A stretch of 64,000 nucleotides of DNA from Paenibacillus amylolyticus (lineage in GTDB: Bacteria; Bacillota; Bacilli; Paenibacillales; Paenibacillaceae). Shown piece by piece: positions 44,163-53,677 of this stretch. Made by a program: the position numbers and the translations under genes. The stretch is from NCBI RefSeq assembly GCF_001570725.1, contig NZ_BCNV01000006.1, forward strand, positions 1-64,000, written 5' to 3'. The notes under the pieces were generated by a model. It was not told where the DNA came from. It ran no database searches and saw only the letters and a program-made list of their open reading frames with translations. Within the stretch, counting starts at the first letter, position 1. The number at the start of each line of letters is the position of its first letter.

Positions 44163-44939
44163 ATGGGTACAGTATTTGTAGAAAGAACAACCCAAAGAAC
44201 AGAGCAGAAACAAACGGAGGCGGGCAAAATGACACGAGAAACAGGCGGAATCCTTTCGTTCGTTACACCTGAGCAATGGGACCTGATTGAAGCGAAAATG
44301 CAACCCAAACGGGTGAAGTCGGGGTATAGTCTCTTTCTCGAAGGCGATGAAGCCGGATATCTGTACTACATTCGTTCGGGACGAGTGAAAATGACCAAGT
44401 CGACGGAGGATGGCAAGGAAATTATTTTATCCATTCAGCAAAGCGGCGATCTCATCGGTGAATTCGGGGGCATCGGCGGATTGAATCATAGCTACAGTGC
44501 AGAGATGGCGGAAAAAGGGGAACTGGCCATTATCTCGCTTAGCGACCTGGAAAGTATACTCAGCAAACATGGCGACCTTGCCTTGAAATTCTTGCAATGG
44601 ATGGCACTTTCGCAGCGAATCACTCAGTCGAGATTCCGTGATTTGCTGCTCTATGGTAAGGCGGGTGCACTCGCTTCGACTCTGATCCGTGCTAGCAACT
44701 CGTATGGCAAGACTACACCGGATGGCATCGTGCTAGACATGAAGCTGAACCATACCGAGCTTGCCGAGATGATCGGAGCGACCCGGGAGAGTGTAACGCG
44801 GATGCTGGGGGCATGGAAGGAACAAGGTACGCTGGATATGATGGACGGCAAACTGATGATTCGGGATCTGGCAGCCTTGCGCTGCATGTGCGGATGTCCG
44901 ACATTCCCAAGCTGCCCGGCAGAGCTGTGCCGATTGTAA
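44163..44939 (+). CDS. fnr: Crp/Fnr-family regulator with C-terminal cysteine cluster (Bacillus-type Fnr)
   Basis: 258 residues from ATG 44163 (GAGGGGG 9 bp upstream). An alternative ATG at 44229 after GGAGG would give 236 residues, closer to B. subtilis Fnr (238). A cyclic-nucleotide-binding-like domain (about 35-150) is followed by a Crp-type HTH (about 185-235, HTELAEMIGATRESVTRML). The tail holds Cys 241, 243, 245, 251 and 256. In Bacillus Fnr a C-terminal 4Fe-4S cluster senses oxygen, so this is probably an anaerobic regulator. The promoter carries its own recognition site. A terminator follows the gene. Confidence 0.87.
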   Translation: MGTVFVERTTQRTEQKQTEAGKMTRETGGILSFVTPEQWDLIEAKMQPKRVKSGYSLFLEGDEAGYLYYIRSGRVKMTKSTEDGKEIILSIQQSGDLIGEFGGIGGLNHSYSAEMAEKGELAIISLSDLESILSKHGDLALKFLQWMALSQRITQSRFRDLLLYGKAGALASTLIRASNSYGKTTPDGIVLDMKLNHTELAEMIGATRESVTRMLGAWKEQGTLDMMDGKLMIRDLAALRCMCGCPTFPSCPAELCRL

Positions 44940-45005
44940 GTTAGCTTGTCCGGGTGTTCCGAGGCTTCACCTCCATTGGCGATTGGGGTCGTTACGGAGA
45001 GTAAG

Positions 45006-45042
45006 AAAAAGCTGGCATCCGTATCGGTGGTGTCAGCTTTTT
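45006..45042 (+). terminator. Terminator after fnr
   Basis: Stem AAAAGCTGGCATCC / GGTGGTGTCAGCTTTTT with an internal mismatch, loop GTATC, ending in a T run. Confidence 0.75.
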
Positions 45043-45066
45043 GGTGTGCGCGGAGAATACGAAGAA

Positions 45067-45624
45067 TTACATATGTAACGTTTGGTCTTCATTGGTTGCC
45101 CCATATTCACTGGCGAGAATCGAATAGAGCAACGAATCATGAAAGGAACCTTTGTAGAACCAGTGCTCCCGCAGCAGACCTTCACGCTGCATACCAATCT
45201 TCTTCATGACATTCTCCGAAGCCGTGTTATGCGGTCGACATTTGGCATAAATCCGGTGAATGCCAAGTTCGTTGAAACCGAAACCCAGTAAAGCACGGGC
45301 TGCTTCGGCGGCATAACCTTTCCCCTGGTAAGCAGGGTTGAGGACGTAACCGATCTCTGCATTGGTTTTCTCCATAACGTGAATACCCACTCCCCCAAGG
45401 AGAGTCCCGTCACTTTTTAAACATATCGCAAGTTCAAAGCCCTCTCGTGGTTGTGCCTGCTGTGTGTCCAACACAAACTGCACGTATGCCCGTGTATCTT
45501 CTTCCGTATTCGGTCCCCATGCTGTATGCTGTGTAACTTCCGTCATGGAGGTATAGGCATGAATTCTCTCCCAGTCGGTCTCCAGAATCTCCCGGATGAT
45601 CAATCTATCCGTCTCCAATTGCAT
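45067..45624 (-). CDS. GNAT-family N-acetyltransferase (RimJ/RimL-like)
   Basis: 185 residues. Motif A for acetyl-CoA is NPAYQGKGYAAEAARALLGFGF (about 97-118), with the preceding beta strand TNAEIGYVL and the following HRIYAKCRPHNTASENVMKKIGM typical of RimJ/RimL and SpeG-like enzymes. It would acetylate a protein N-terminus or a small amine or antibiotic; which one cannot be told. AAGGAGTGAACAACG precedes the ATG. It converges on the fnr gene. Confidence 0.88.
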   Translation of the reverse strand: MQLETDRLIIREILETDWERIHAYTSMTEVTQHTAWGPNTEEDTRAYVQFVLDTQQAQPREGFELAICLKSDGTLLGGVGIHVMEKTNAEIGYVLNPAYQGKGYAAEAARALLGFGFNELGIHRIYAKCRPHNTASENVMKKIGMQREGLLREHWFYKGSFHDSLLYSILASEYGATNEDQTLHM

Positions 45625-45752
45625 CGTTGTTCACTCCTTCGTGTTCTGATAACTTAATGTACATTGTACAACAAAAATAGCCCACAACAGATTCAACGAA
45701 TGAATCGGTCATGAGCCATGATGTGATGTAGATCTATGATGTATGTGGAATG

Positions 45753-45908
45753 CTATTGTGGTTGTTTACATTGAACTGCGGGATACGTATACGCCAGCTT
45801 GCGAATAATTTCCTTTTGCCATTTCGTATCACCCAGATTGGTTGCCAGGTTCAGAAGATCCAAGTAATCGTCAAGCTGCAGGTCAGCCTTTTGCAGAGGT
45901 GTATTCAT
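45753..45908 (-). CDS. Small protein of 51 residues behind a perfect Fur box
   Basis: ATG at 45908, preceded by AAAGGGG about 11 bp upstream. The predicted protein starts MNTPLQKADLQLDDYLDLL and continues with NLATNLGDTKWQKEIIRKLAY, likely two short amphipathic helices, and no membrane segment or signal. I do not recognise the family. A perfect Fur box (45986-46000) lies 78 bp upstream and the preceding gene ends before it, so this ORF is the only gene the box can control in this direction. By position it resembles the small Fur-repressed proteins of B. subtilis (FbpA/B/C), but sequence similarity is not evident to me. Confidence 0.6.
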   Translation of the reverse strand: MNTPLQKADLQLDDYLDLLNLATNLGDTKWQKEIIRKLAYTYPAVQCKQPQ

Positions 45909-45985
45909 TCGATGTTCGTTCCCCTTTATCTATAAAATCGTAAAATCATATGCAGTAGACAGGTACATAGAGACAAGTTCAAGAA

Positions 45986-46000
45986 TGATAATCATTATCA
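45986..46000 (-). promoter_or_regulatory. Perfect Fur box
   Basis: TGATAATCATTATCA matches the 7-1-7 Fur consensus at every position and is itself palindromic. It sits upstream of the 51-codon ORF and beyond the stop of the membrane protein gene at 46062. Confidence 0.9.
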
Positions 46001-46061
46001 CAGTTATATACTCATTATGCAATGAACGATGGCAAAATGCAATCCCAAGTCCGTAATGAAT

Positions 46062-46355
46062 TCAACTTTTTTCTGAAAAAAGGCTCATCCACAGCACATA
46101 GGGGAGGTATACACCCAGATATGCAGCCGGATACAGGAACCAGCCATTCAGCAGGAAATGGTGAATCTCGGTGGTGAATGTGGTCATATGGGCATTGGTC
46201 GCATACACATCACCTGCGATGACCGTTGCCGCACTATAAAAGCAGAGCAGCGCAACAATATGGAACAGTCGGGTAACCATCCGAGAACGAAGTGCAACAT
46301 AAGCCATAATTAGAGGAACAATCAACAAAGGTATTAAAAATATAAGCTTCGTCAT
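46062..46355 (-). CDS. Small integral membrane protein of unknown function
   Basis: 97 residues with about three membrane segments: LIFLIPLLIVPLIMAYVAL, FHIVALLCFYSAATVIAG and WFLYPAAYLGVYLPYVLWM. AAGGAG stands 12 bp before the ATG. No motif or family recognised. It lies alone between the Fur-box-containing region and the divergent secreted-protein gene. No regulatory site was seen upstream. Confidence 0.75.
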   Translation of the reverse strand: MTKLIFLIPLLIVPLIMAYVALRSRMVTRLFHIVALLCFYSAATVIAGDVYATNAHMTTFTTEIHHFLLNGWFLYPAAYLGVYLPYVLWMSLFSEKS

Positions 46356-46532
46356 AATCTATCATCTACTCCTTCGACATATGTAAGGTATGATCATCAG
46401 TATGGGCAAATAGACTCAACTTCTAAACTTTTTCATAAAATTTACAAAAATATAGAGGAATTCATCATATGAACAATTAAATTAAAGGAGGATAACCCAT
46501 TATCAGGTAATTTGGAGGAGGAGAAAGGGAAT

Positions 46533-48098
46533 ATGAAGAAGGCGTTATGGCAGCACTGGATCGGGGCATTCCTGGTCTTTATCATGATGGCAACCGCATT
46601 GCTCGGGCCGGGTTCGCAAAGTCCGGTACAAGCTGCAGCACCACTTACGGTATCTCAGGCCATCGCTGCCCAGAGCGGTGGAGGAACGGCAACGGTTGAA
46701 GGGATCATTGTTGGACATGCTACCGGCTCGCTTACAGCCAAGTTTACATCTCCGTATGCCAATGATTTTAATGTTCTGATTGCAGATTCAGCATCAGAGC
46801 GAACCAACGCCAGATTATTGGATGTACAAGTTCCCGCATCTTTCCGTTCGCAATATGGACTGGCTTCCAATCCGAGTCTTGTAGGTAAAAAGATCATCGT
46901 AACCGGAACCTTAGGTGCCTACAACAGCTATGCAGGAGTCAAAAACCCAACGTCCATCGCGCTTTCCTCCGGAACAACCAATCCTGATCCAGAACCGAAC
47001 CCAGGTACAACACTGCCGGATGGTACTGGCAAGAAAGTATTGTTCGATAATACCCATGCCCAGACAGCAGGTGCTGCCGACTGGATTATTGACGGAGCAT
47101 TTTCGGATTTTGCCAATGGTCTGCGAAACGCAGGCTTTGCCGTGGATCAGCTGGAACGCAGTATCCCGTATACATTTGGTGAGCAAGCCATCACCTATAA
47201 TAAATTGAAAGATTACCACGTCTTCGTCATCGGCGAAGCCAACGTGCCGTTCAAGGCGACTGAGCAGGCTGCGCTGGTGCAGTATGTACAGAACGGAGGA
47301 AGTATCTTCTTCATCTCCGATCACTATAATGCAGACCGCAACAAAAATCGCTGGGATTCTTCCGAAGTATTCAACGGTTATCGCCGTGGTGCCTTTCTGA
47401 ATCCAGCCAAAGGCATGTCTTCGGCTGAAGCTGAATCACCTGCCATGCAGGGTGTGATTAGCTCCGATTGGCTGGCGACGAACTTTGGTGTTCGTTTCCG
47501 CTACAATGCTCTCGGCGATGTGAACGCATCGGATATCGTTGCACCTGCACAATCCTTCGGCATTACGGCTGGCGTTAATTCTGTAGCCATGCATGCCGGA
47601 TCGACCATTGCAATTATGGACCCGAACAAGGCCAAAGGCTTGGTGTACGTACCAAGTGGTGTGTCCAAGTGGGGGAATGCCGTGGATCAGGGCGTATACA
47701 ATGGTGGTGGACGAGCTGAAGGAGCTTATGCTGCCATCGCGAAGATTGGTGCGGGCAAAGCCGCATTTATCGGCGACTCTTCCCCTGTAGAAGACGCTAC
47801 TCCGAAATATTTGCGTGAAGAGACTGGCGCTACCAAGAAGACTTATGATGGATTCAAAGAAGTGGATGATGCTACTTTCCTCGTGAATACCGTGAAATGG
47901 CTCGCAGTCAAAGAGAGCTATACTAGTCTTGCACAAGTGCCAGGACTGACATTGGATACGGCAACAAGCCTGCTTCCTATGGAAGCTCCGTCTGCATCGA
48001 CCGAGCCACAACTTGAGCCATGGGCTGCACCCGCAGCAGGGTACAAGTGGTATGACCCGACTACATTTAAGGCAGGTTCATACGGGAAAGCTCAATAA
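46533..48098 (+). CDS. Secreted protein with OB-fold-like (DUF6359-type) domain and a glutamine-amidotransferase-like C-terminal domain
   Basis: About 521 residues from the ATG at 46533, which follows GGAGGAGGAG and AAAGGGA. Signal peptide ends SPVQAAA. An OB-like domain (about 35-150) has APLTVSQAIAAQSGGGTATVEGIIVGH, similar to the N-terminal nucleic-acid-binding repeats of YhcR-type secreted nucleases. A Pro/Asp linker follows, then a domain with KKVLFDNTHAQTAGAADWII, GGSIFFISDHYNADRN and AAFIGDSSPVEDATP, which reads like a flavodoxin/GATase1-type fold. A metal-binding or DNA-related hydrolase role is possible; the function is unknown. A terminator follows. Confidence 0.72.
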   Translation: MKKALWQHWIGAFLVFIMMATALLGPGSQSPVQAAAPLTVSQAIAAQSGGGTATVEGIIVGHATGSLTAKFTSPYANDFNVLIADSASERTNARLLDVQVPASFRSQYGLASNPSLVGKKIIVTGTLGAYNSYAGVKNPTSIALSSGTTNPDPEPNPGTTLPDGTGKKVLFDNTHAQTAGAADWIIDGAFSDFANGLRNAGFAVDQLERSIPYTFGEQAITYNKLKDYHVFVIGEANVPFKATEQAALVQYVQNGGSIFFISDHYNADRNKNRWDSSEVFNGYRRGAFLNPAKGMSSAEAESPAMQGVISSDWLATNFGVRFRYNALGDVNASDIVAPAQSFGITAGVNSVAMHAGSTIAIMDPNKAKGLVYVPSGVSKWGNAVDQGVYNGGGRAEGAYAAIAKIGAGKAAFIGDSSPVEDATPKYLREETGATKKTYDGFKEVDDATFLVNTVKWLAVKESYTSLAQVPGLTLDTATSLLPMEAPSASTEPQLEPWAAPAAGYKWYDPTTFKAGSYGKAQ

Positions 48099-48132
48099 GT
48101 GAAATAGGTAAACATCAAATCATCATGCGAAT

Positions 48133-48171
48133 AGGGCCTGACCGTGAAGGTTTGCGGACAGGCTCTTTTTT
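48133..48171 (+). terminator. Terminator after secreted-protein gene
   Basis: Stem GGGCCTG-ACCG / CGG-ACAGGCTC with loop TGAAGGTTTG and six T. Confidence 0.8.
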
Positions 48172-48321
48172 GCTTGCTATACCCGTTACAATCAAGACCT
48201 TAATTAGCTCATACAGCCTTGCTGCCATTGCATAAATACCTGCTCCGAAGGGGAAGTTATGGGTACTAATGATGTGGTGCGAGGTACAACAGGTCCAACC
48301 CAAAAAAGGAGGCGACGAGGG

Positions 48322-48948
48322 ATGAATCGGCAAGCAGACTGTGACAGTTCTTCGATGAGACAGAAGCTCAAGGCGGACCTCCATCGTGTGGCGGATCGAA
48401 TGAACCTGACGTTATCCCGGTTTGACAATGACAGTGCCTGTCTGTTGGGACAATTTGCAGAGATTCGAGCGGAGATCAAGCAGATCGAGGTGCTCGCATC
48501 TTCGTTTTATCTGGATTGTTATCTGTCACCCTTTACCGAGAAATTTGCCGAATTAACATCGAGCGTACAACATCTATCGGACCGGAGATATGGTGCGCTG
48601 ATTGTGATTGAACGCGAAATTCCGTTGGAGTCGATCATTCATTCAGGGGTGGCGGTGGATGCGAGAGTGACGCATGCGCTACTGGAATCGCTGTTCATTC
48701 CTGGTGCGCCTCTGCATGATGGGGCTGTGCTAATTCGTGGTAATCAGATCGTATCCGCGGGGAATGTGTTGCCATTGTCGCAGGCAGAAGTGCATGAACG
48801 AAAGATCGGCACCCGTCATCGGGCGGCATTGGGACTAAGTGAATTGACGGATGCGGTTGTGCTGGTTGTATCTGAGGAGACGGGGCAGGCCTCATTCGCT
48901 GTGGACGGTGATTTGCATCCAATTAATGTGGTCGAGATCCTTTCTTAA
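48322..48948 (+). CDS. cdaS: Diadenylate cyclase, sporulation type (CdaS-like)
   Basis: About 208 residues from the ATG at 48322 (AGGAGG 9 bp upstream), close to B. subtilis CdaS (207). Two N-terminal helices (about 10-85) replace the membrane segments of CdaA and in CdaS inhibit activity. The DAC domain carries DGA at 133-135 and RHR at 165-167, the signature residues that bind ATP and metal. It makes the second messenger c-di-AMP from two ATP, in the cytoplasm and in Bacillus mainly during spore formation. An upstream in-frame ATG would add 21 basic residues and is less likely. Confidence 0.9.
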   Translation: MNRQADCDSSSMRQKLKADLHRVADRMNLTLSRFDNDSACLLGQFAEIRAEIKQIEVLASSFYLDCYLSPFTEKFAELTSSVQHLSDRRYGALIVIEREIPLESIIHSGVAVDARVTHALLESLFIPGAPLHDGAVLIRGNQIVSAGNVLPLSQAEVHERKIGTRHRAALGLSELTDAVVLVVSEETGQASFAVDGDLHPINVVEILS

Positions 48949-49085
48949 AATGTGAACCGATGCTTCTCTGACATTGCGATGTGATTTTGCACAAACTGGG
49001 TATTCATGGGTACAATAGAGGATGGTAATTAAATAGAGAACACTGCGATTGAATCGCAAAAATGGTTGGAGGAGACGGTTAGCAC

Positions 49086-50192
49086 ATGAGTTGGTTTGAA
49101 GCAATGGAGCATCACGATTATGAGGAACTGGTTCTGTGCCAGGATCGAAATTCAGGGTTAAAAGCAATTATCGCCATACACGACACAACACTCGGCCCTG
49201 CGCTGGGAGGCACACGGATGTGGACTTACGCTTCAGAAGAAGCAGCCATTGAAGATGCCCTGCGCCTTGCCCGTGGTATGACATATAAGAATGCGATATC
49301 CGGCCTCAATCTGGGCGGCGGCAAGACCGTTATCATCGGAGATCCGCGGCGTGACAAAAACGAAGCGATGTTTCGAGCTTTTGGCCGATATATTCAAGGA
49401 TTGAATGGACGTTATATCACGGCTGAAGATGTGGGAACGACGGAAGAAGACATGAACTTGATCTATCAGGAAACTGATTATGTAACAGGCATCTCGGCAA
49501 GTTATGGTTCATCCGGGAATCCATCGCCTGCAACGGCTTGGGGTGTATATCGCGGGATCAAAGCAGCAGCCAAAGAAGCATTTGGAACAGATATGCTGGA
49601 AGGCAAAACGATAGCGGTCCAAGGTGTGGGCAATGTCGCGATGCATCTATGCAAATATCTGTATGAGGAAGGTGCACGTCTGATCGTTACGGATATCCAT
49701 AAGGACTCGGTCAAGCAGGCTGTGGATCGCTTCGGCGCGACCGCTGTAGATCCCGCAGACATCACGGGTAAGGATTGTGATATCTATGCACCATGTGCGC
49801 TGGGTGGCACGATTAATGACGATACGCTTAAGACGCTCAAGGCAAAGGTAGTAGCGGGCTGTGCTAATAATCAGCTACTGGAGACCCGTCATGGAGATCA
49901 ACTGTATGATATGGGCATCGTATACGCGCCTGACTACGTCATCAATGCTGGTGGTGTGATCAATATTGCAGATGAGCTGAATGGTTACAACGCGGATCGG
50001 GCGTGGAGCAAGATCGGAGAGATCTATACCAATCTGGAGAAAATATTCGAAAGCTCACGTACCGAAGGCATCGCAACTTATGTTGCCGCAGATCGTCTGG
50101 CTGAGCGACGGATCGAACAGATGAAGAATACGCGCAGTACATTCCTTCAGAATGGTCATCACGCTTTGAGTTCCCGGAGATTGCGTAAGTAA
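49086..50192 (+). CDS. bcd: Leucine dehydrogenase (Glu/Leu/Phe/Val dehydrogenase family)
   Basis: 368 residues, the usual length. The N-terminal domain carries [44 protein letters not shown] (pieces), with the two catalytic lysines in the MTYKNA and GGGK regions; the NAD-binding domain has [20 protein letters not shown] (GxGxxA/G type) and CALGGTIND. It converts leucine, isoleucine and valine to their 2-keto acids with NAD+, feeding branched-chain fatty acid synthesis and catabolism. GGAGGAGACGG precedes the ATG. It is monocistronic, with a terminator at 50222. Confidence 0.93.
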   Translation: MSWFEAMEHHDYEELVLCQDRNSGLKAIIAIHDTTLGPALGGTRMWTYASEEAAIEDALRLARGMTYKNAISGLNLGGGKTVIIGDPRRDKNEAMFRAFGRYIQGLNGRYITAEDVGTTEEDMNLIYQETDYVTGISASYGSSGNPSPATAWGVYRGIKAAAKEAFGTDMLEGKTIAVQGVGNVAMHLCKYLYEEGARLIVTDIHKDSVKQAVDRFGATAVDPADITGKDCDIYAPCALGGTINDDTLKTLKAKVVAGCANNQLLETRHGDQLYDMGIVYAPDYVINAGGVINIADELNGYNADRAWSKIGEIYTNLEKIFESSRTEGIATYVAADRLAERRIEQMKNTRSTFLQNGHHALSSRRLRK

Positions 50193-50221
50193 GCTTCATC
50201 CATATTCATCGTATAATCTGA

Positions 50222-50294
50222 AAACTGTCTGTTAGATAACGGCAACATCCATTCCAGAGATGGATCGTGTCGATCTGACAGGCAGTTTTTTTAT
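50222..50294 (+). terminator. Terminator after bcd
   Basis: Outer stem AACTGTCTGT / ACAGGCAGTT encloses an inner hairpin ATCCAT/ATGGAT, followed by seven T. Confidence 0.8.
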
Positions 50295-50425
50295 GCTTTC
50301 AGAATATAAAAACAGAAAAACAGTGGCAATTTTTATCTAATACATCAATTCTAATATTGTTTTTTCCGATAAAGTAAATACATCGATCAGATGGAGATGG
50401 TTCAGGGAAGTGGGGAGAAATGGAA

Positions 50426-52501
50426 ATGGGGAAAACGGGGGAAAAGCAAGGGATAGGGTATAGGATCAAAAATGTGTCGCTTAAAATTAAGCTACCAATT
50501 ATGCTTAGCTTTCTGGTAATTGTGGTGCTGATCGGGACCACGGCCACGAGTTACATGATTTCATCTGATGTTGTGGTCAGGAAAAGCAAGGATGAGATTA
50601 ACGTGTTGGCTGACCGCCTTGGGGAAGGGCTCTGGACAGCGATGCAACTTCAGCAACAATTGAGTCATGCCATATCCGTACATAGTACTTTCAAAGAACT
50701 CTTGGATTTGCGTAATACCAATGAAATGACAGATGAGACCTTCTTCACAGATGAGAATCCATACTTCAATAGAGCGAATACGATTCTTACCGACAGTATA
50801 TCTGACACGATCGGCACCAAGCCGGACCTATTCGTGTTTGATAAGGAAGGAATCATGGTGGCGGGAACCATGCCGGAAGTGATTGGGCAGTCACGGGGAG
50901 ATCGGGAATACTTCAAGGAGTCTATCCAAGGGAAATCCTTCATCAGTGATGCCGTCGTCTCAAAGACTAGCAAGAAGCTAATTATTGCATTCTCGGAGCC
51001 CATCATCGATGATGAGGGGAATATACTGGGTGTGTTCGCCATGTCGGTGGATAGCAACTTTTTCCTGGGGCAACTCGGAGACATTAAGATCAATGGTCAA
51101 GGCAAAGTTGAAGTGCTGAGCCGGAGCGGCATCATTATGTATGATTCAATAGACCCTTCCGTTGTGGGACAAACGCTGGAAGAGGATAAAGACGCGATGG
51201 GAATTATCGAAGCCAGAGCCACCGACAAAGTGAAAATCACTTCGATGGATCGAGACGGTACCTACTATCGTATTAATCAGATTCCGGGTGCAGATCTCTC
51301 TGTGGTGATTATTGACGATTATGATGATATAAGACGCCCGGTGGAGGATATGTTCAAACAGATGCTGGTCGTTACTGCAATCGGAATCATGCTGGCAATC
51401 TTTGTTGGGTTGCTCATATCTCGTAATATAACGAAACCAGTCATTCGCCTTACAGGTCTGTTCAAGCAACTTGCCGAAGGGAATCTGACCGTAAAAGCAG
51501 ACGGCAAGTATAACAGCGAATTCAAGGATCTGGCTGAGAGTTTCAATGGCATGGTGGAGAAAAACAGGATCCTGATTACCGATATGAATAGTTCGATTCA
51601 TGTCCTTCAGGCCAGCACGCAGGAGCTGGAGGAGACATCCAGACAGACGGCCAGATCCATTGATGAAACATCGGCGACGTCCATGGGGATCGCGAAGGCG
51701 ATGGAGGCCCAATCGGAAGATACGGAGCAGATTGCAGGCAAATTCAACAGCTTCGGCGATAAAGTGGCTGCCATGAACAGCAGTGCACAGGATGTGAAGG
51801 CAAGAGCGGATGAGATCGAAAATGTATTTCACAACGGGAATGAAGTTGTCAATGAACTGATGCGTATCAATGAGGTGAACGAACGGGAAGTGGAGAAAAT
51901 CTCTGAGATTACCGTCAAACTTCAAACCAGTTCGGGCAGTATTAGTCAGATCACGGAAGCCATCAGCCAGATCGCTAAGCAGACGAACCTGCTTGCATTG
52001 AATGCTTCAATTGAAGCATCACGGGCTGGAGAGCATGGCAGAGGATTTGCGGTAGTGGCCGAAGAGATCCGCAACCTGGCAGAGCAGAGTTCCCGCCAGT
52101 CCAAGGAAATCTCTAGCATTATCGAACAGAACCTGGCCGATGTCGCCGAGAACAACCAAAGTGTTGCGGAAATTCACACGATCTCGTCCAGGCAGGATGA
52201 GCTTGTCATTCAGACCCGTCAGGCGTTTGATGTGATTTTGGAGAAGGTGACGGTCATTAATCAACAGATCGCCACGATGGCAGGACAGATGCAAGAGATG
52301 TTGCAGAACAAGGACGACGTACTGGAGTCAGCACATAGCTTGTCGGCTTCAGGAGAGCAGGTATCTGCATCGGTTGAAGAGGTAACGGCAACCATGATGG
52401 AGCAGTCTTCGACGGTACAGCAGTTGGCGAACATGGTCGATACGATCGATCAATTGACGCAAAAGCTGGCCGAATCGGCCGCAAGATTCAAGGTGGAGTA
52501 A
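50426..52501 (+). CDS. Methyl-accepting chemotaxis protein (Cache sensor)
   Basis: About 691 residues. ATG 50426 is 8 bp after GGGGAG; ATG 50420 is too close. First membrane helix (about 24-45), an extracellular Cache sensor (about 50-315; [17 protein letters not shown] and [10 protein letters not shown]), second helix (about 320-340), HAMP (about 345-395) and a signalling tip with [25 protein letters not shown]. The sensor is unlike the YDPRER type of the other two receptors in the window, so it senses something else. A terminator with a UUCG loop follows. Confidence 0.93.
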   Translation: MGKTGEKQGIGYRIKNVSLKIKLPIMLSFLVIVVLIGTTATSYMISSDVVVRKSKDEINVLADRLGEGLWTAMQLQQQLSHAISVHSTFKELLDLRNTNEMTDETFFTDENPYFNRANTILTDSISDTIGTKPDLFVFDKEGIMVAGTMPEVIGQSRGDREYFKESIQGKSFISDAVVSKTSKKLIIAFSEPIIDDEGNILGVFAMSVDSNFFLGQLGDIKINGQGKVEVLSRSGIIMYDSIDPSVVGQTLEEDKDAMGIIEARATDKVKITSMDRDGTYYRINQIPGADLSVVIIDDYDDIRRPVEDMFKQMLVVTAIGIMLAIFVGLLISRNITKPVIRLTGLFKQLAEGNLTVKADGKYNSEFKDLAESFNGMVEKNRILITDMNSSIHVLQASTQELEETSRQTARSIDETSATSMGIAKAMEAQSEDTEQIAGKFNSFGDKVAAMNSSAQDVKARADEIENVFHNGNEVVNELMRINEVNEREVEKISEITVKLQTSSGSISQITEAISQIAKQTNLLALNASIEASRAGEHGRGFAVVAEEIRNLAEQSSRQSKEISSIIEQNLADVAENNQSVAEIHTISSRQDELVIQTRQAFDVILEKVTVINQQIATMAGQMQEMLQNKDDVLESAHSLSASGEQVSASVEEVTATMMEQSSTVQQLANMVDTIDQLTQKLAESAARFKVE

Positions 52502-52540
52502 GCGCTAGTTGAATATGATATAGAGGGAAAAAATAACGCA

Positions 52541-52569
52541 AAAAAAACACTCTTCGGAGTGTTTTTTTT
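52541..52569. terminator. Terminator after chemoreceptor gene
   Basis: ACACTC-TTCG-GAGTGT with A7 before and T8 after; a stable tetraloop terminator usable in both directions. Confidence 0.9.
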
Positions 52570-52657
52570 GTTTTGCAACCAGCACCCCTGTCCCCATCTA
52601 AGTAATGCGTAAGAAGGCAATGTTCCGTGTGATGGTGTTGTGGTATAGGTTGCACTC

Positions 52658-53521
52658 TTAAAACGTAATGCACTTCTGATTCAGCAGCTTCATGAATTGG
52701 TCCAGCGCACTGCTGACATAACGATCCTCACCGCGGACAAAGGTTGTCGTGGTATGTGTAAAACGATCTGCCAGATCGAATACGGAGAAATCATTCGGTT
52801 TCTTGTGAATAACGCTGCACGGCATAATGGTAAAAGCAATTCCAGACTCCACACAGCTAAGCAGGTTTTCCATCGTACTAACTTCAATGATATTACGGGC
52901 GGACAGCCCCTCTTCCTGCAAAAATTCTTCGGTCATTTCACGATACGGGCAGCCCTCGGGGAAAACAACCCACGATACTTGGCACAGGCTTTCGGGTGGT
53001 GCGTCTGTCTTTTTGGAGATGATATGAACGGTGTCCTGCATCTCGTATTCCACCTTCAAACCTTCTTTCACACAAGCCCCGCTAATAAAAGCACCATCAA
53101 TCTCATAGTCCTGTATTTTCTTGCGCAGTACTTTGGGTGAAGTGGCGTTGACGAGTGAGATGGATACCTTCGGATAGGTTATTTGATACTCATTCAGAAT
53201 CTCCATAAAGCGGCTGGATGCCGCCGTTTCCACAATGCCGATTTTCAGCGTGCCAGAAGGCTCCCCGGGATCGGTCATATCCTGCTTCAGATCGTGCAAA
53301 AGGTTGTGAATGCGCGTGGCGTACTCAACAAACTGTTCTCCTTTGGAGGTCAGCACAACGCCTTTGGGAAATCGGTTGAACAGCTGTATCTGATATTCCT
53401 GCTCCAGTTTTTTGATGCGTGTGGTGACATTGGATTGCGCGTAATTCAGTTCTTTGGCGGCCTGTGAGATTTTGCCTGAACGTGCCACCGCGAGAACAAT
53501 ATCGATATCGGAAAGTTCCAT
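52658..53521 (-). CDS. LysR-family transcriptional regulator
   Basis: 287 residues. Winged HTH (about 1-60) reads MELSDIDIVLAVARSGKISQAAKELNYAQSNVTTRIKKLE, and the substrate-binding domain (about 85-280) begins LKIGIVETAASSRFMEIL. AGGAGGACATAGC precedes the ATG. It is divergent from the flavin oxidoreductase gene at 53678, with an ATC-N9-GAT palindrome between them, so it probably controls that gene and itself. Inducer unknown. Confidence 0.9.
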   Translation of the reverse strand: MELSDIDIVLAVARSGKISQAAKELNYAQSNVTTRIKKLEQEYQIQLFNRFPKGVVLTSKGEQFVEYATRIHNLLHDLKQDMTDPGEPSGTLKIGIVETAASSRFMEILNEYQITYPKVSISLVNATSPKVLRKKIQDYEIDGAFISGACVKEGLKVEYEMQDTVHIISKKTDAPPESLCQVSWVVFPEGCPYREMTEEFLQEEGLSARNIIEVSTMENLLSCVESGIAFTIMPCSVIHKKPNDFSVFDLADRFTHTTTTFVRGEDRYVSSALDQFMKLLNQKCITF

Positions 53522-53578
53522 GCTATGTCCTCCTGAACGTGGATTAACTTCAATTGCTTCTGCAAATTCTGATGTTAG

Positions 53579-53597
53579 GTATCTCTATGAGAGATAC
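53579..53597. promoter_or_regulatory. LysR-type operator palindrome
   Basis: GTATCTCT-ATG-AGAGATAC is a perfect 8-bp inverted repeat (with one preceding G) containing ATC-N9-GAT and T-N11-A, the classic LysR-box pattern. It lies between the divergent LysR and oxidoreductase genes. Confidence 0.75.
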
Positions 53598-53677
53598 ATC
53601 TATATATTTCAATCATTTTACGATATATCAGAGCCGCCTTACAATATTCATAATGACGAAGAGAGTAGGGATATGAC

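Noticed and set aside
51146-51925. Antisense ORF of 259 codons opposite a chemoreceptor gene
   Set aside because: The sense strand encodes a complete chemoreceptor with all domains; the antisense translation is His/Cys/Leu-rich without any motif.
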